Shown here: positions 35,984 to 45,959 of the stretch, piece by piece
How positions within the stretch are numbered: position 1 is the stretch's first letter
Layout of the letters: every line of letters begins with the position of its first letter
Source: CAMYKD01 sp041617155
GTDB lineage: Bacteria > Pseudomonadota > Alphaproteobacteria > Kiloniellales > JAKSDN01
Length of the DNA: 64,000 nucleotides
NCBI GenBank assembly: GCA_041617155.1
Contig: JBFJPL010000007.1
Span: 1 to 64,000 of the forward strand
Reading direction: 5' to 3'
Position numbers and translations under genes: made by a program
Notes under the pieces: model-generated
Told to the model about the DNA's origin: nothing
Seen by the model: only the letters and a program-made list of their open reading frames with translations
Databases searched by the model: none

Positions 35984-36661
35984 TCAACGGTCGCAAAATG
36001 TCGCCTCTGCCGACGACATGCGGTCGCAGAGAGCGCCGCGGCTGTCAACGTAAAGCAGGCCGCCTTTGGTTCCGGCGCGGACCACGTTGTGATAGCGATG
36101 GAGCTGCCCGGATTCCTTCACGACTCGGACGCAGTAGGGACCCTGCCGCTGGTCCTCGGGGCAGAGATCGTTCTTGCCGGCGTGCTCCCAAGCTTCCCGG
36201 TCGAATCGGAAGCCGCCGTCGGCATCGAAGGAGTAGCTCCAAGAAGCGTTCGGCACCTCGACTTCGATCTTGCCGGGCCGCCACCTGGAGATAGGCTCGA
36301 AGCGGTCATCATAGGCCAGGTAGGAATCGGCGACCCAGCCCTTCTTGACCAGAGTCTCGCAGTATGGACTGGTGTCCTGGCGATCCGGGCAATAGTCCGC
36401 CTGGACATAGATCCAGCGATCCTGGCGACCGCCGATCAACGACGTCTGCTTGGCCCGCTTGAGGATGATGACCTCGGTTAGAATACCGAGCCGAGCAACG
36501 GCCCGGGCGCCCGCACTCGGTTTCGCACGCAGAGTCAGACCGTCAATCGCGGTGATCGCCCTTGGCAGTTCGGCCTTCGCCACCGGGGCTAAGATGGCCG
36601 CCAAGGCGGCAAGCAAGATCGTGAAACAAACTGCACGCGTTTCGGGTGTTCGCCAGGACAT
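35984..36661 (-). CDS. Secreted SH3-like domain protein
   Basis: 225 aa from ATG 36661, with GGAG 9 nt upstream. A signal peptide (FTILLAALAAILAPVAKA) is followed by a bacterial SH3-like stretch (ITAIDGLTLRAKPSAGARAVARLG ... WIYVQ ... GWVADSYLAYDD) and a C-terminal region I do not recognise. Six or more cysteines in the mature part suggest periplasmic disulphides. SH3b domains often bind cell wall, but this has no enzyme domain. It converges on the M14 gene with a 10-nt gap and diverges from the pseudoprotease gene. Confidence 0.72.
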   Translation of the reverse strand: MSWRTPETRAVCFTILLAALAAILAPVAKAELPRAITAIDGLTLRAKPSAGARAVARLGILTEVIILKRAKQTSLIGGRQDRWIYVQADYCPDRQDTSPYCETLVKKGWVADSYLAYDDRFEPISRWRPGKIEVEVPNASWSYSFDADGGFRFDREAWEHAGKNDLCPEDQRQGPYCVRVVKESGQLHRYHNVVRAGTKGGLLYVDSRGALCDRMSSAEATFCDR

Positions 36662-36809
36662 CGACGCAAACTCCAAAGAAAGTCAACACTGCGCTAGGAC
36701 GAGCAAGTTTCCAGCCAAGTGGTTAAGAAATTCGCCTCAGGGAAAGGGACAATTTAGTGGCGGGCGGGTTGTGTGGTATCCTTGGCGTTCGGTATCGCCC
36801 GGCAGGGAA

Positions 36810-37832
36810 ATGACTGAGATGTTCGCCGCAACCCTGACGCTACGCGTTTCGACGCATCTGCGGGTCGCAAGTCGGCTCGCGACCCTTGGATTGCTGCCTG
36901 GTCTGCTGCTGTGCGCGTCGCCGGTCCATGCCGGACCGCTCGACGCGGTGGTCGGCGTTCGCGCGAAAATACCGGCCGATGCCCGGACCGCGCAGGTGCT
37001 CGGCACGGAGCGCGAGGGCTCCGGCGTGGTGATCGGCCAGAACAACCTGGTGCTCACCATCGGTTACCTGATCCTCGAAGCCGAGAGTGCCGAGATCGTC
37101 CTGTCCGGCGACCGGGTATTGCCGGCCGAGATCGTGGCCTACGATTACGACACCGGTTTCGGCCTGCTCCAACCTCTGCTGGCGCCGGGCATCGAGCCGA
37201 TCGAGCTCGGCCGTTCCGGCGATCTGGCCGAGCGCAGCCAGGTCCTGGTCGCCAGCTTCGGCGAGGGCGACCTTGCCTCCGCGGCCTACGTGGTGTCGCG
37301 CCGCGAGTTCGCCGGCTATTGGGAGTACCTGCTGCCCGACGCGATCTTCACCGCCCCGCCACACCGCTCCTTCGGCGGCGCGGTCCTGCTCGGCTCGGAT
37401 GGCCGGCTGTTGGGCATCGGCTCGTTGTTCGTGCCCGACGCGGTGGCCGAGACCAACCTGCCCGGCAATATGTTCGTGCCGATCGACGCCCTGAAACCGA
37501 TCCTGGCAGACATGATCGCAAAGGGGCGGTCGGCGACGCCGCCGCGACCCTGGCTCGGCCTCTATACCGAGGAGCTTCGCGGGCACCTCTTCGTTAGCCG
37601 GGTTGCCCCGGAAGGCCCATCGGCGAAGGCGGGCCTGAAGGCGGAAGACATCATCCTCGCGGTCAAGGGCATGCCGGTCAGCTCCCAGGCCGACTTCTAC
37701 CGCAAGGTCTGGGCGCTCGGCGAAGCGGGCGTCGAGGTACCGCTCACAGTCATCCGTCGCGCCGGGCTTACCGAAATATCGGTGACGTCGGGCGATCGCT
37801 ACGACTATCTCAAGCTGAGGTCAAGCTACTAG
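36810..37832 (+). CDS. Secreted HtrA-like trypsin fold plus PDZ, catalytic triad lost
   Basis: 340 aa from ATG 36810 (ATG 36819 also possible), with a signal peptide ending near HAG. The trypsin-like core starts EGSGVVIGQNNLVLTIGYLI, and a PDZ domain occupies about residues 240-335 (PWLGLYTEELRGHLFVSRV, AGLKAEDIILAVKGMPV). Aligned by eye with DegP, the catalytic His is Tyr86 (LTIGYLI for LTNNHVI), the Asp is Gly116 (DTGFGLLQ for DDLALLQ), and the Ser is Phe188 (RSFGGA for GNSGGA). It should not cleave peptides. A periplasmic substrate-binding or regulatory role is likely. Confidence 0.8.
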   Translation: MTEMFAATLTLRVSTHLRVASRLATLGLLPGLLLCASPVHAGPLDAVVGVRAKIPADARTAQVLGTEREGSGVVIGQNNLVLTIGYLILEAESAEIVLSGDRVLPAEIVAYDYDTGFGLLQPLLAPGIEPIELGRSGDLAERSQVLVASFGEGDLASAAYVVSRREFAGYWEYLLPDAIFTAPPHRSFGGAVLLGSDGRLLGIGSLFVPDAVAETNLPGNMFVPIDALKPILADMIAKGRSATPPRPWLGLYTEELRGHLFVSRVAPEGPSAKAGLKAEDIILAVKGMPVSSQADFYRKVWALGEAGVEVPLTVIRRAGLTEISVTSGDRYDYLKLRSSY

Positions 37833-37839
37833 GAGCTAG

Positions 37840-39621
37840 CTAGAGCTCGCCGCGTTCCTCGGCACGGATCTGTTCGAGCGCGCGATGGTATGAAAGCATG
37901 ACTTCGTGCTCGTGCGCGACCCCCAGCATGCGGCGGCTCTCGGCATTCTCGACCACCGGCAGGTGGGCCTCGCCAGAGGCCCCGAAGACCTCGACCGCGC
38001 TCGCCAGATCATCGTCGACGCGGAGAACCGCCGGGTGATCGCGGGCTACGTTGGAAGCCACCCACTCGTTGTCGTGGCTGGTGTCGAAAGCCGCCTCATG
38101 CAGATCCGAGAAAATGATCGTGCCGGTCAGCCGGCCGGCCTCGTCGACCACGAACAGTTCGCCCCAGGGCGCCTCCTGCAAGCGCTGGCGCACCTGCGCA
38201 ATCGGGGTATCTGGGGCAACGGTGCCGTAGGTCCGGTCCATCACCCCCTCGATCTTGATCGCCCGCAGCAGGCCGATTTCCTGGCTGCCCTTGATGACAA
38301 TGCCCCGGCGCTCGAGCTGCCAGGTGAAGAAGGAGCGGCCGTGGACCTGTTGGGTGATCACGCTGGCGATCACAGTGGCGATCATCACGGCAATTGTGAG
38401 CGCATAGTCGCTGGTCAACTCGAACATCATCAGGATGGTCGATATCGGTGCGCCGAGGACGGCGCCCGCAACCGCGCCCATGCCGATGATCGTATAGGCG
38501 CCGTGGCCGGACGACAGGTGCGGAAAGGCGTTGGTGGCGATGATTCCGAATGCGCCGCCGACCATCGCGCCGATAAACAGCGACGGCGAGAAGATGCCGC
38601 CGCCGAACCCGCTGCCCAGGCTGAGCGCCGTGGCCGCGGTCTTGAGGACGATCAGGGTAACGAGGAACGCCAGCGGGTAAAGCTCCGAGATCGCCGCGTC
38701 GGTCGCGTGATAGCCGACCCCTAACACCTCCGGATACGCGATCGCGATCAAGCCGACCATCAAGCCGCCGGGCACCAGCCGGAGCCAGCCGGGGATCGGC
38801 ACCTTTTGCAAGACATCCTCCGTGTAGGTGATCGAACGCATCAGGACGATCGCCGCCGCCGCGCTGACCATACCGAGCAGGGCGAAGGCCGGAAACTCCA
38901 GGAAGGAAGTGATGACGTGTTCTTTCGGCAGAATGAAGGCCGGGAAATCGCCGTAGTAGGCGCGGCTGACGAGGGTGCCGGTCACGCCCGCTATCACGAT
39001 CGGCGCGAAGGCGGAGAGCGCGTAGTGTCCGATCACCACCTCGAGAGCGAAGAACACCCCGGCGATTGGCGCGTTGAACGAAGCCGCAATGGCCGCCGCC
39101 ACGCCGCAACCGAGCAGCGTACGCGACAGGGAGCGGCCAAGGTGCAGGCGCTTGGCGAGCCACGCCCCCAGGCTGGCGCCCAGATGCACCACCGGCCCCT
39201 CGCGGCCAACCGATGCGCCGACGCCGATCGATGCGGCGCTGACCAGAGCCGCCTTGATCCCCGTCGTCAGGGACATGCGCCCGCCCTGCAGGGCATTGGC
39301 CTCGATCACCTGCGCCACGGCCGCGGGCCGGCGGTCAGGCATCAGATGATAGATGAACAGGCCGATCACCAGACCGCCCAAAGCGGGTGCCAGTAACACG
39401 TGCCACCACGGCAGCTGCGCTGCCACGATGGCGATCTCACCGTCCCGCCAGCCGTAGAAGCACCACTGCACCAGATCGATGGTCTGGCGAAAGACGATCG
39501 CCGCGCCGCCGGCCGAAGCGCCGATAACGATCGCCAATAGCGACAGTACAAGCTGGTCGTTGCGGCCGAAGCGAGCCAGAGAATCGACCAAAAGTCTTAC
39601 GGAAACGAGCCGTTCCGCCAT
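37840..39621 (-). CDS. ClC-family chloride channel or H+/Cl- antiporter with CBS domains
   Basis: 593-aa inner-membrane protein. The ClC signature GREGPVVHLGASLG carries the gating glutamate, and FNAPIAGVFFALEVVIG and GSGFGGGIFSPSLFIGA follow. About 440 residues of membrane domain are followed by two C-terminal CBS motifs (GVMDRTYGTVAPDTPIAQV and VARDHPAVLRVDDDLASAVEVFG), expected to bind adenosine nucleotides and modulate transport. Antiporter versus channel is not decided by eye. It converges with the pseudoprotease gene (7-nt gap) and diverges from the GNAT gene. Confidence 0.9.
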   Translation of the reverse strand: MAERLVSVRLLVDSLARFGRNDQLVLSLLAIVIGASAGGAAIVFRQTIDLVQWCFYGWRDGEIAIVAAQLPWWHVLLAPALGGLVIGLFIYHLMPDRRPAAVAQVIEANALQGGRMSLTTGIKAALVSAASIGVGASVGREGPVVHLGASLGAWLAKRLHLGRSLSRTLLGCGVAAAIAASFNAPIAGVFFALEVVIGHYALSAFAPIVIAGVTGTLVSRAYYGDFPAFILPKEHVITSFLEFPAFALLGMVSAAAAIVLMRSITYTEDVLQKVPIPGWLRLVPGGLMVGLIAIAYPEVLGVGYHATDAAISELYPLAFLVTLIVLKTAATALSLGSGFGGGIFSPSLFIGAMVGGAFGIIATNAFPHLSSGHGAYTIIGMGAVAGAVLGAPISTILMMFELTSDYALTIAVMIATVIASVITQQVHGRSFFTWQLERRGIVIKGSQEIGLLRAIKIEGVMDRTYGTVAPDTPIAQVRQRLQEAPWGELFVVDEAGRLTGTIIFSDLHEAAFDTSHDNEWVASNVARDHPAVLRVDDDLASAVEVFGASGEAHLPVVENAESRRMLGVAHEHEVMLSYHRALEQIRAEERGEL

Positions 39622-39743
39622 GCTGCACGGGTCCTCTTTCGGTTGCCATTAAACGACGAAGCCCGGCCGCGCGAAAGACCCGTTGTGCCGCCGTTCGATC
39701 AGTCTCTAGAGTGGCGTCCATGGCGTAGGCAACCAAAGACGCA

Positions 39744-40214
39744 GTGATTCGAGCCGCGGCGCCTGCGGATGCCGGGACAATCTTGAGGCTGATTCGCGAA
39801 TTGGCGGCTTTCGAAGGATTGGCCGAACAGGTCCGGGTCGCCGAACGTGATATCCTGCGCGATGGTTTTGGCGTACCGCCGCGGTTCCAGTGCCTGCTGG
39901 CGGAGGTCGACGGCAAAGCCGTCGGCTTTGCGCTCTATTTTTACAGCTACTCGACCTTCGAGGGGCGGCCGGGGATCTATTTGGAGGATCTTTACGTCGT
40001 CGAGGCGGCCCGCGGCCGCGATATCGGCCGGCGCTTGATGGCGCGCCTGGCCGCCACCGCCCTGCAACAGGACTGCCGCCGGATCGATCTCGCCATGCTG
40101 CACTGGAACCCGGCGCGGCGGTTCTACGAACGCTTGGGATTGACACAGGTCGCCGACTGGCTGCCCTTCCGGCTCGAGGGCGAGGCCCTGCGGCACTTGG
40201 CCGACCACGAATAA
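39744..40214 (+). CDS. GNAT-family N-acetyltransferase (SSAT-like)
   Basis: 156 aa from GTG 39744. GNAT landmarks: N-terminal helix MIRAAAPADAGTILRLIRELAAFE, beta-4 segment YLEDLYVVEAARGRDIGRRLM for acetyl-CoA, and WNPARRFYERLG near the end. The FYSYSTFEGRPGIYLEDLYV block resembles diamine/thialysine acetyltransferases. The acetyl-CoA loop reads RGRDIGRR, with Asp where glycine is usual (RGxGIG). Substrate unknown, possibly an amine or amino acid. Single-gene unit; it converges with the pentapeptide gene. Confidence 0.85.
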   Translation: MIRAAAPADAGTILRLIRELAAFEGLAEQVRVAERDILRDGFGVPPRFQCLLAEVDGKAVGFALYFYSYSTFEGRPGIYLEDLYVVEAARGRDIGRRLMARLAATALQQDCRRIDLAMLHWNPARRFYERLGLTQVADWLPFRLEGEALRHLADHE

Positions 40215-40230
40215 TCCCACGGCCTTGGTA

Positions 40231-40743
40231 TCAGTTGCAGCGTCCGATAGAGCCCTCGGCACAAACCCGTTTGCCGTCGGTCCAGGTGGCTCCAGAAAGA
40301 TCAGCCCGCGTGAGATCGGCGCCCTTGAGGCTTGCCTTCGTCAAATCGGCTCCCCGAAGCTGGGCCCGGTAAAGGCGCGCGAGACGCAAGTCCGCGCCGA
40401 CCAGGGAGGCGCCGGTCAGATCGGCCTTTGTCAAGTCGGCTTCATAGAGTTCAGCGCCGTCGAGAATCGTCGAGTGCAACGTCGCGTTGACGTATTTGGC
40501 ACGGGACGATTGAGCTTTCGTCAGATTGCTGCCGGAGAGTACGGCCCGGAAAAAACTCCCGTCGCGCAAGCGCGCGCCACTCAGGTCGACGGCCGTCAGG
40601 TCCGATCCGTCGAAATTGCAGCGCTGCCAATTGACGCCCGGCCCCGGCGGGTCCGTGCAGAGCGCCCAAGCCACATCGGGTAACGATATGGCCAAGAGCC
40701 CGAATGTCAGGGAGGTGAGCACGAGGTAGAGCCGTTGGATCAT
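40231..40743 (-). CDS. Secreted pentapeptide-repeat protein
   Basis: About 170 aa from ATG 40743; longer starts at 40761 or 40833 are in frame. A signal peptide (core LYLVLTSLTFGLLAISL, cut near AWA-LC) is followed by about 18 A(D/N)Lxx-type repeats (DLTAVDLSGARLRDGSFFRAVLSGSNL onward), which form a right-handed square beta-helix. One Cys at each end of the repeat (CNFDG and CAEGSIGRC) could form disulphides. Unlike DNA-mimic Qnr proteins it appears exported. No function assigned. Confidence 0.78.
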   Translation of the reverse strand: MIQRLYLVLTSLTFGLLAISLPDVAWALCTDPPGPGVNWQRCNFDGSDLTAVDLSGARLRDGSFFRAVLSGSNLTKAQSSRAKYVNATLHSTILDGAELYEADLTKADLTGASLVGADLRLARLYRAQLRGADLTKASLKGADLTRADLSGATWTDGKRVCAEGSIGRCN

Positions 40744-40836
40744 TGTCCTAAATTCGGTCATCCGACCGCCAAGGGCAATACGAAACCTGCCGGGATAACG
40801 GCTAATGATCGATCCTGCCCCGGCGTCGCCCAAGGT

Positions 40837-41328
40837 TCAGCCGCCATTCTTGCCCGAACGGCGGATCGATCTGCCGGCTTCGGGCGGGACCGGCAGTTCG
40901 TCGTGCGCCGCCAGCACATCGGCAAGGCGGCGCTTTATCCGCTCGGGCATCGACGCGACCCGGCGCCGTTCCAGGTCGACGTGCAGACAAAGCCACTCGG
41001 CGGTGGCGGCCAGGAAATCCGCCTCGGCATGGCGCATTTGGTGAATGAAATGAATGCGTTTATCGTCAAAGCCGAGCAGCCGGGTCTCGAATCGCAAACC
41101 ATCGCCCTGGGTGACCTCACGCTGGTAGGTCACGTGCGCCTCGACGGCGAAGGTAGACATTCCGGTAGCCTCGCGGTAGGCCGCGTCGAGCCCGATGTAA
41201 TCAAGGAAGGCATCGGTCGCATGGTCGAACGCCAGCACGTAATAGGCCACGTTCATGTGGCCGTTGTAATCGATCCATTCCGGGCGCACGTCTTCACTGT
41301 GTAGCCCGAGCGGGGCGGAAATCGTCAT
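40837..41328 (-). CDS. Hot-dog fold acyl-CoA thioesterase
   Basis: 163 aa from ATG 41328, chosen because CGGAGG is 5 nt upstream. 4HBT/FabZ-like motif VRPEWIDYNGHMNVAYY with the catalytic Asp, plus ERRRVASMPERIKRRL near the C-terminus. The sequence style resembles thioesterases linked to carnitine/betaine metabolism, in particular the C-terminal domain seen in some L-carnitine dehydrogenases, but no such pathway genes are nearby. Substrate unconfirmed. It diverges from mlaA across 205 nt. Confidence 0.82.
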   Translation of the reverse strand: MTISAPLGLHSEDVRPEWIDYNGHMNVAYYVLAFDHATDAFLDYIGLDAAYREATGMSTFAVEAHVTYQREVTQGDGLRFETRLLGFDDKRIHFIHQMRHAEADFLAATAEWLCLHVDLERRRVASMPERIKRRLADVLAAHDELPVPPEAGRSIRRSGKNGG

Positions 41329-41533
41329 GAAGCCTCCGATTCTCGTGCCGCACGATAGTGTATCGGCGCTGGGCGGGCAAAGAACTAGGCGAGCGAACAG
41401 CAGCAACCCAAAGTGCAAGGTCGCTAGCCTCTCGCCAAACGTTGTGGTACCTGAGTCGCCGCCGGCTTGTCGGGGATGCCCGGCGACCGGCTGGCGAATC
41501 ACGAGTGACAGGATCCAGGGGGAATTCAGAGCA

Positions 41534-42400
41534 GTGCAAATCACCCAGCGCGTTATTGCCTTAACCTTAACGCTCGCCTTGCTGGCAGGCTGCGCCGGCG
41601 GACCCGGCGTGTTCGCCTACCCGGCCGAGCGCGAGGCCGCCGCCGCGCCCTCGACCGGCAAGTGGCGCCAGCTGGCCCAGATCGAAAGCGCGCCGGCCGA
41701 AGAGGACGATTTCCAGGATCTGTTTCCCAGCGACGACCCCATGGCGATCGAGGAAGACTACGACCCCCTCGAGACGGTGAACCGCTTCACCTTTGCCATC
41801 AACGAGGCGATCGATTTCCTGCTGCTGAGGCCCGCCGCCGAGGTCTACCGCTTCTTGCTGCCCAACCTGGTGCAAGACACCGTGCGCAACTTCACGCGCA
41901 ATCTGAAAGCCCCCGTGATCTGGGCCAACGACCTGTTCCAGGGCAAGGACGAGAAAGCCGCGACCATGGCCGGCCGTTTCCTGGTCAACACCACGCTCGG
42001 CCTGGGCGGGCTGTTCGATGTTGCCGACGCCTGGTGGGATCTCGAGTATCATGCCGAGGATTTCGGCCAGACCATGGGTTTCTACGGCTCCGGGCCCGGC
42101 GCCTATCTGGTGCTGCCCCTGTTCGGCCCCTCCTCGGTGCGGGACGGCATCGGCCGCGGCGTCGATACGCTGATCAGCCCGTGGTCCTACGTCCTGGCGG
42201 CCGCCGATGTCGGCCCCAGAACGGAAATCCAGCTCGGCACCCAAGCCGCCGGCGGCATCGATCTGCGCGCGCGCAATATCGACAATCTCGATGAACTGAA
42301 GCGTGATTCGGTCGATTTCTACGCGCGCATCCGATCACTTTACCTGCAATTGCGCCGCAGCCAGATCAGGGACGAAGGTGAAAGCGACTTCGGCGGCTAG
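41534..42400 (+). CDS. mlaA: MlaA/VacJ outer-membrane lipoprotein
   Basis: Removes misplaced phospholipids from the outer leaflet of the outer membrane and passes them to MlaC. 288 aa from GTG 41534, giving a signal MQITQRVIALTLTLALLAGC with a lipobox; upstream in-frame sequence lacks coding character. VacJ landmarks: DYDPLETVNRFTFAINEAID, NFTRNLKAPVIWANDLFQG, and DFGQTMGFYGSGPGAYLVLPLFGPSSVRD. GGGGGA about 10 nt upstream is the likely site. It is followed by mlaC, but the inner-membrane MlaFED genes are not in this window. Confidence 0.93.
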   Translation: MQITQRVIALTLTLALLAGCAGGPGVFAYPAEREAAAAPSTGKWRQLAQIESAPAEEDDFQDLFPSDDPMAIEEDYDPLETVNRFTFAINEAIDFLLLRPAAEVYRFLLPNLVQDTVRNFTRNLKAPVIWANDLFQGKDEKAATMAGRFLVNTTLGLGGLFDVADAWWDLEYHAEDFGQTMGFYGSGPGAYLVLPLFGPSSVRDGIGRGVDTLISPWSYVLAAADVGPRTEIQLGTQAAGGIDLRARNIDNLDELKRDSVDFYARIRSLYLQLRRSQIRDEGESDFGG

Positions 42401-42438
42401 TTATCGAGGCGTGGACAGCAACTGAAGAGAGAGACCTC

Positions 42439-43095
42439 ATGCAAATCCAACGATCTATCCTGCCTGTCTTCCGTGCGGCTGTGGTCGTTGCCGTGGCCAC
42501 GCTTGCCGCCACCGCAAATGCGAAGGCCCAGGACGACGCCAGGGATCCCGGCGAATTCATGATGTCCTTGAACAAGGTGACGGTGGACCTGTTCAAGAAC
42601 GCCTCGCTCGAGCACAAGGAAAAGGAAAGGCGGTTCCGGGCACTGGCGCTGAAGTCGTTCGACATACCCAAGATCAGCAAGTTCGTGCTCGGCCGCAACT
42701 GGCGCGACGCGACGCCCGCGCAGCGCGACGAATTCATCTCGATCTTCGGCGAGGTGAACCTGCAGCGCTTCATGCCGCTGTTCACCGAGTACTCCGATCA
42801 GAAGTTCGAGGTGACCGGCGTTCGCACGGACACGGACAAACCCGCGCTGTTTTTCGTCTCCTCGACGCTCACCCGAGCCGAGGGCGAGCCAGCGAAAGTC
42901 GAATGGCGGATAGCCCGGCAAGGCGACCGCTTCAGGATTCTGGACGTGGTCGCCGAGGGGGTAAGCATGGTGCTGACCCTGCGCAAGGAGTACGGCACGG
43001 TCGTGAAGAAATCCGGTGTCGATGGCCTGATCGCACAGTTGCGCGAGAAGATCCGTGAAAGCGGTCCCGTGGCGACCTCCGCCTCCGACCAATAG
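42439..43095 (+). CDS. mlaC: MlaC-type periplasmic phospholipid carrier
   Basis: Ferries phospholipid between MlaA and the inner-membrane MlaFED transporter. 218 aa with signal peptide (VVVAVATLAATANAKA) and the MlaC/Ttg2D fold: FDIPKISKFVLGRNWRDATPAQRDEFISIFGEVNLQRF and a late SMVLTLRKEYGTVVKKSGVDGLIAQL. It sits 38 nt downstream of mlaA, a common alphaproteobacterial pairing. Confidence 0.92.
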   Translation: MQIQRSILPVFRAAVVVAVATLAATANAKAQDDARDPGEFMMSLNKVTVDLFKNASLEHKEKERRFRALALKSFDIPKISKFVLGRNWRDATPAQRDEFISIFGEVNLQRFMPLFTEYSDQKFEVTGVRTDTDKPALFFVSSTLTRAEGEPAKVEWRIARQGDRFRILDVVAEGVSMVLTLRKEYGTVVKKSGVDGLIAQLREKIRESGPVATSASDQ

Positions 43096-43241
43096 ACAGG
43101 CGGTTAACCATAGCGGGCATTGGGTTCCCTGCCGTTTCGGGCGGCCCGCCGCGTTACCCAATCGTTGCTTCGCCCGATTGCCGCCGATCTGCTATATTTC
43201 GTTGAGCGGTTCGCTCGTGCGGTGCCCAGGGAGTACGCTGC

Positions 43242-43264
43242 AACCGGCCTTGGTTTGGCCGGTT
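43242..43264 (+). promoter_or_regulatory. Leader hairpin upstream of the unknown gene at 43288/43388
   Basis: AACCGGCC (43242-43249) pairs perfectly with GGCCGGTT (43257-43264) across a 7-nt loop, 23 nt before ATG 43288. There is no T-run. It could be a leader structure or an operator. Pairing is seen; role inferred. Confidence 0.4.
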
Positions 43265-43387
43265 CGCAGGCAAGGGGTGGTAGCGCGATGAATATCAAAA
43301 CGATCAAGGCCGATACGCAGCAGTTCGCCGATCGAGTGCGAAGCGACGGCGCGGACAGCAGCAACGTTCCGGAATTCATCATCAGGA

Positions 43388-44014
43388 ATGCCGAGCGCGA
43401 TGGCCGGATTGGACGCCTGCGCGATCGCTCCGATCGGCTTCGGCAAGGAAGCCTACAGCTTCCCCCTGTCCTGGTGGGCCGGCCACATTCAGATCGCCGC
43501 CTTGGCCGGTGCCTTCGGCCAGGCCCAGCGGAAGGCCGCCGAGATCCGCGCGTCGGTTCTTCGCCAACTTCTGCGCAACGCCTTCTCCAACCTGCCGCGC
43601 ACCGTGCGCATCGCCCAACGCGTCGGCGATGTCTATCTCCAGTTCAACACCGCCGAAGTGCTGCGCAGGCTGGCCGGCGGTACGCTGCGCGGCCTGACCT
43701 CGCAAGGCGGCGCGCAAGGTTGGCGAAATCCGCCCGCGGCCGCGCACCTGCCCAGTGCCGTCGCCAATTTCGTGCTGGCGAGCTACGGGGCGGCGATCAT
43801 CGGCGTGGCCAAGGGCGTGCGGCGGCTGGAAGACGTGATCGGCATGGTTCTGACCGGCAACGACCGGATCACCGGCTGCTTCCCGATCGCCAACGTACCG
43901 GTCGGCGGCCACGAGGAGTCAGCCAGCCAAGCCGATGCGGTCCAGGAGGAACTCGCCCTCCTGGCCATGGTCTATCAGCTCAACTCCAACGACTATCAGA
44001 ACTTCGTCAGCTGA
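43388..44014 (+). CDS. Hypothetical protein, probably with a frameshifted or misplaced N-terminus
   Basis: The frame from 43388 (208 aa) reads as a real protein from about residue 8 on (APIGFGKEAYSFPLSWWAGHIQIAALAGAFG ... SNDYQNFVS). Its ATG has no usable ribosome site: AGGA touches the start codon. A better start, ATG 43288 with AAGGGG upstream, opens MNIKTIKADTQQFADRVRS in a different frame with no stop in between. A -1/+1 shift around 43390-43430 would join the two into about 240 aa. I do not recognise the family; helical, mostly soluble, Ala/Leu-rich. Alternatively translation starts at ATG 43400. Confidence 0.5.
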   Translation: MPSAMAGLDACAIAPIGFGKEAYSFPLSWWAGHIQIAALAGAFGQAQRKAAEIRASVLRQLLRNAFSNLPRTVRIAQRVGDVYLQFNTAEVLRRLAGGTLRGLTSQGGAQGWRNPPAAAHLPSAVANFVLASYGAAIIGVAKGVRRLEDVIGMVLTGNDRITGCFPIANVPVGGHEESASQADAVQEELALLAMVYQLNSNDYQNFVS

Positions 44015-44080
44015 TCGCTTTCGCAGGTCCGCCGTATCGACGCCGACCTAGGAACCACCATCGCAGTGGGACGGCCGGTA

Positions 44081-45757
<1,677 letters not shown>

Positions 45758-45959
45758 GGCGCCTTTTCCTCCGTCGTCCGATTCGCCCCGGGAAATGCCG
45801 GTCCGATGCCGCCTGCGGCACCTCCGCGCGCGCCGGTTCTAACGCAAGGCGACCTTTCAGCCAAGGCATTGCTGGGTGGTGCAAAGTCCGCAAGAACCGG
45901 ATAGCAGCGAATCGACGATCACCCTAGAGTTCGTCCCTCCGAGGTTGGAGCGAATACCG

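Noticed and set aside
36450..36809. 120-residue N-terminal extension of the pseudoprotease
   Set aside because: It would bury the signal peptide and overlaps the divergent SH3-protein gene; ATG 36810 gives a normal secreted protein.
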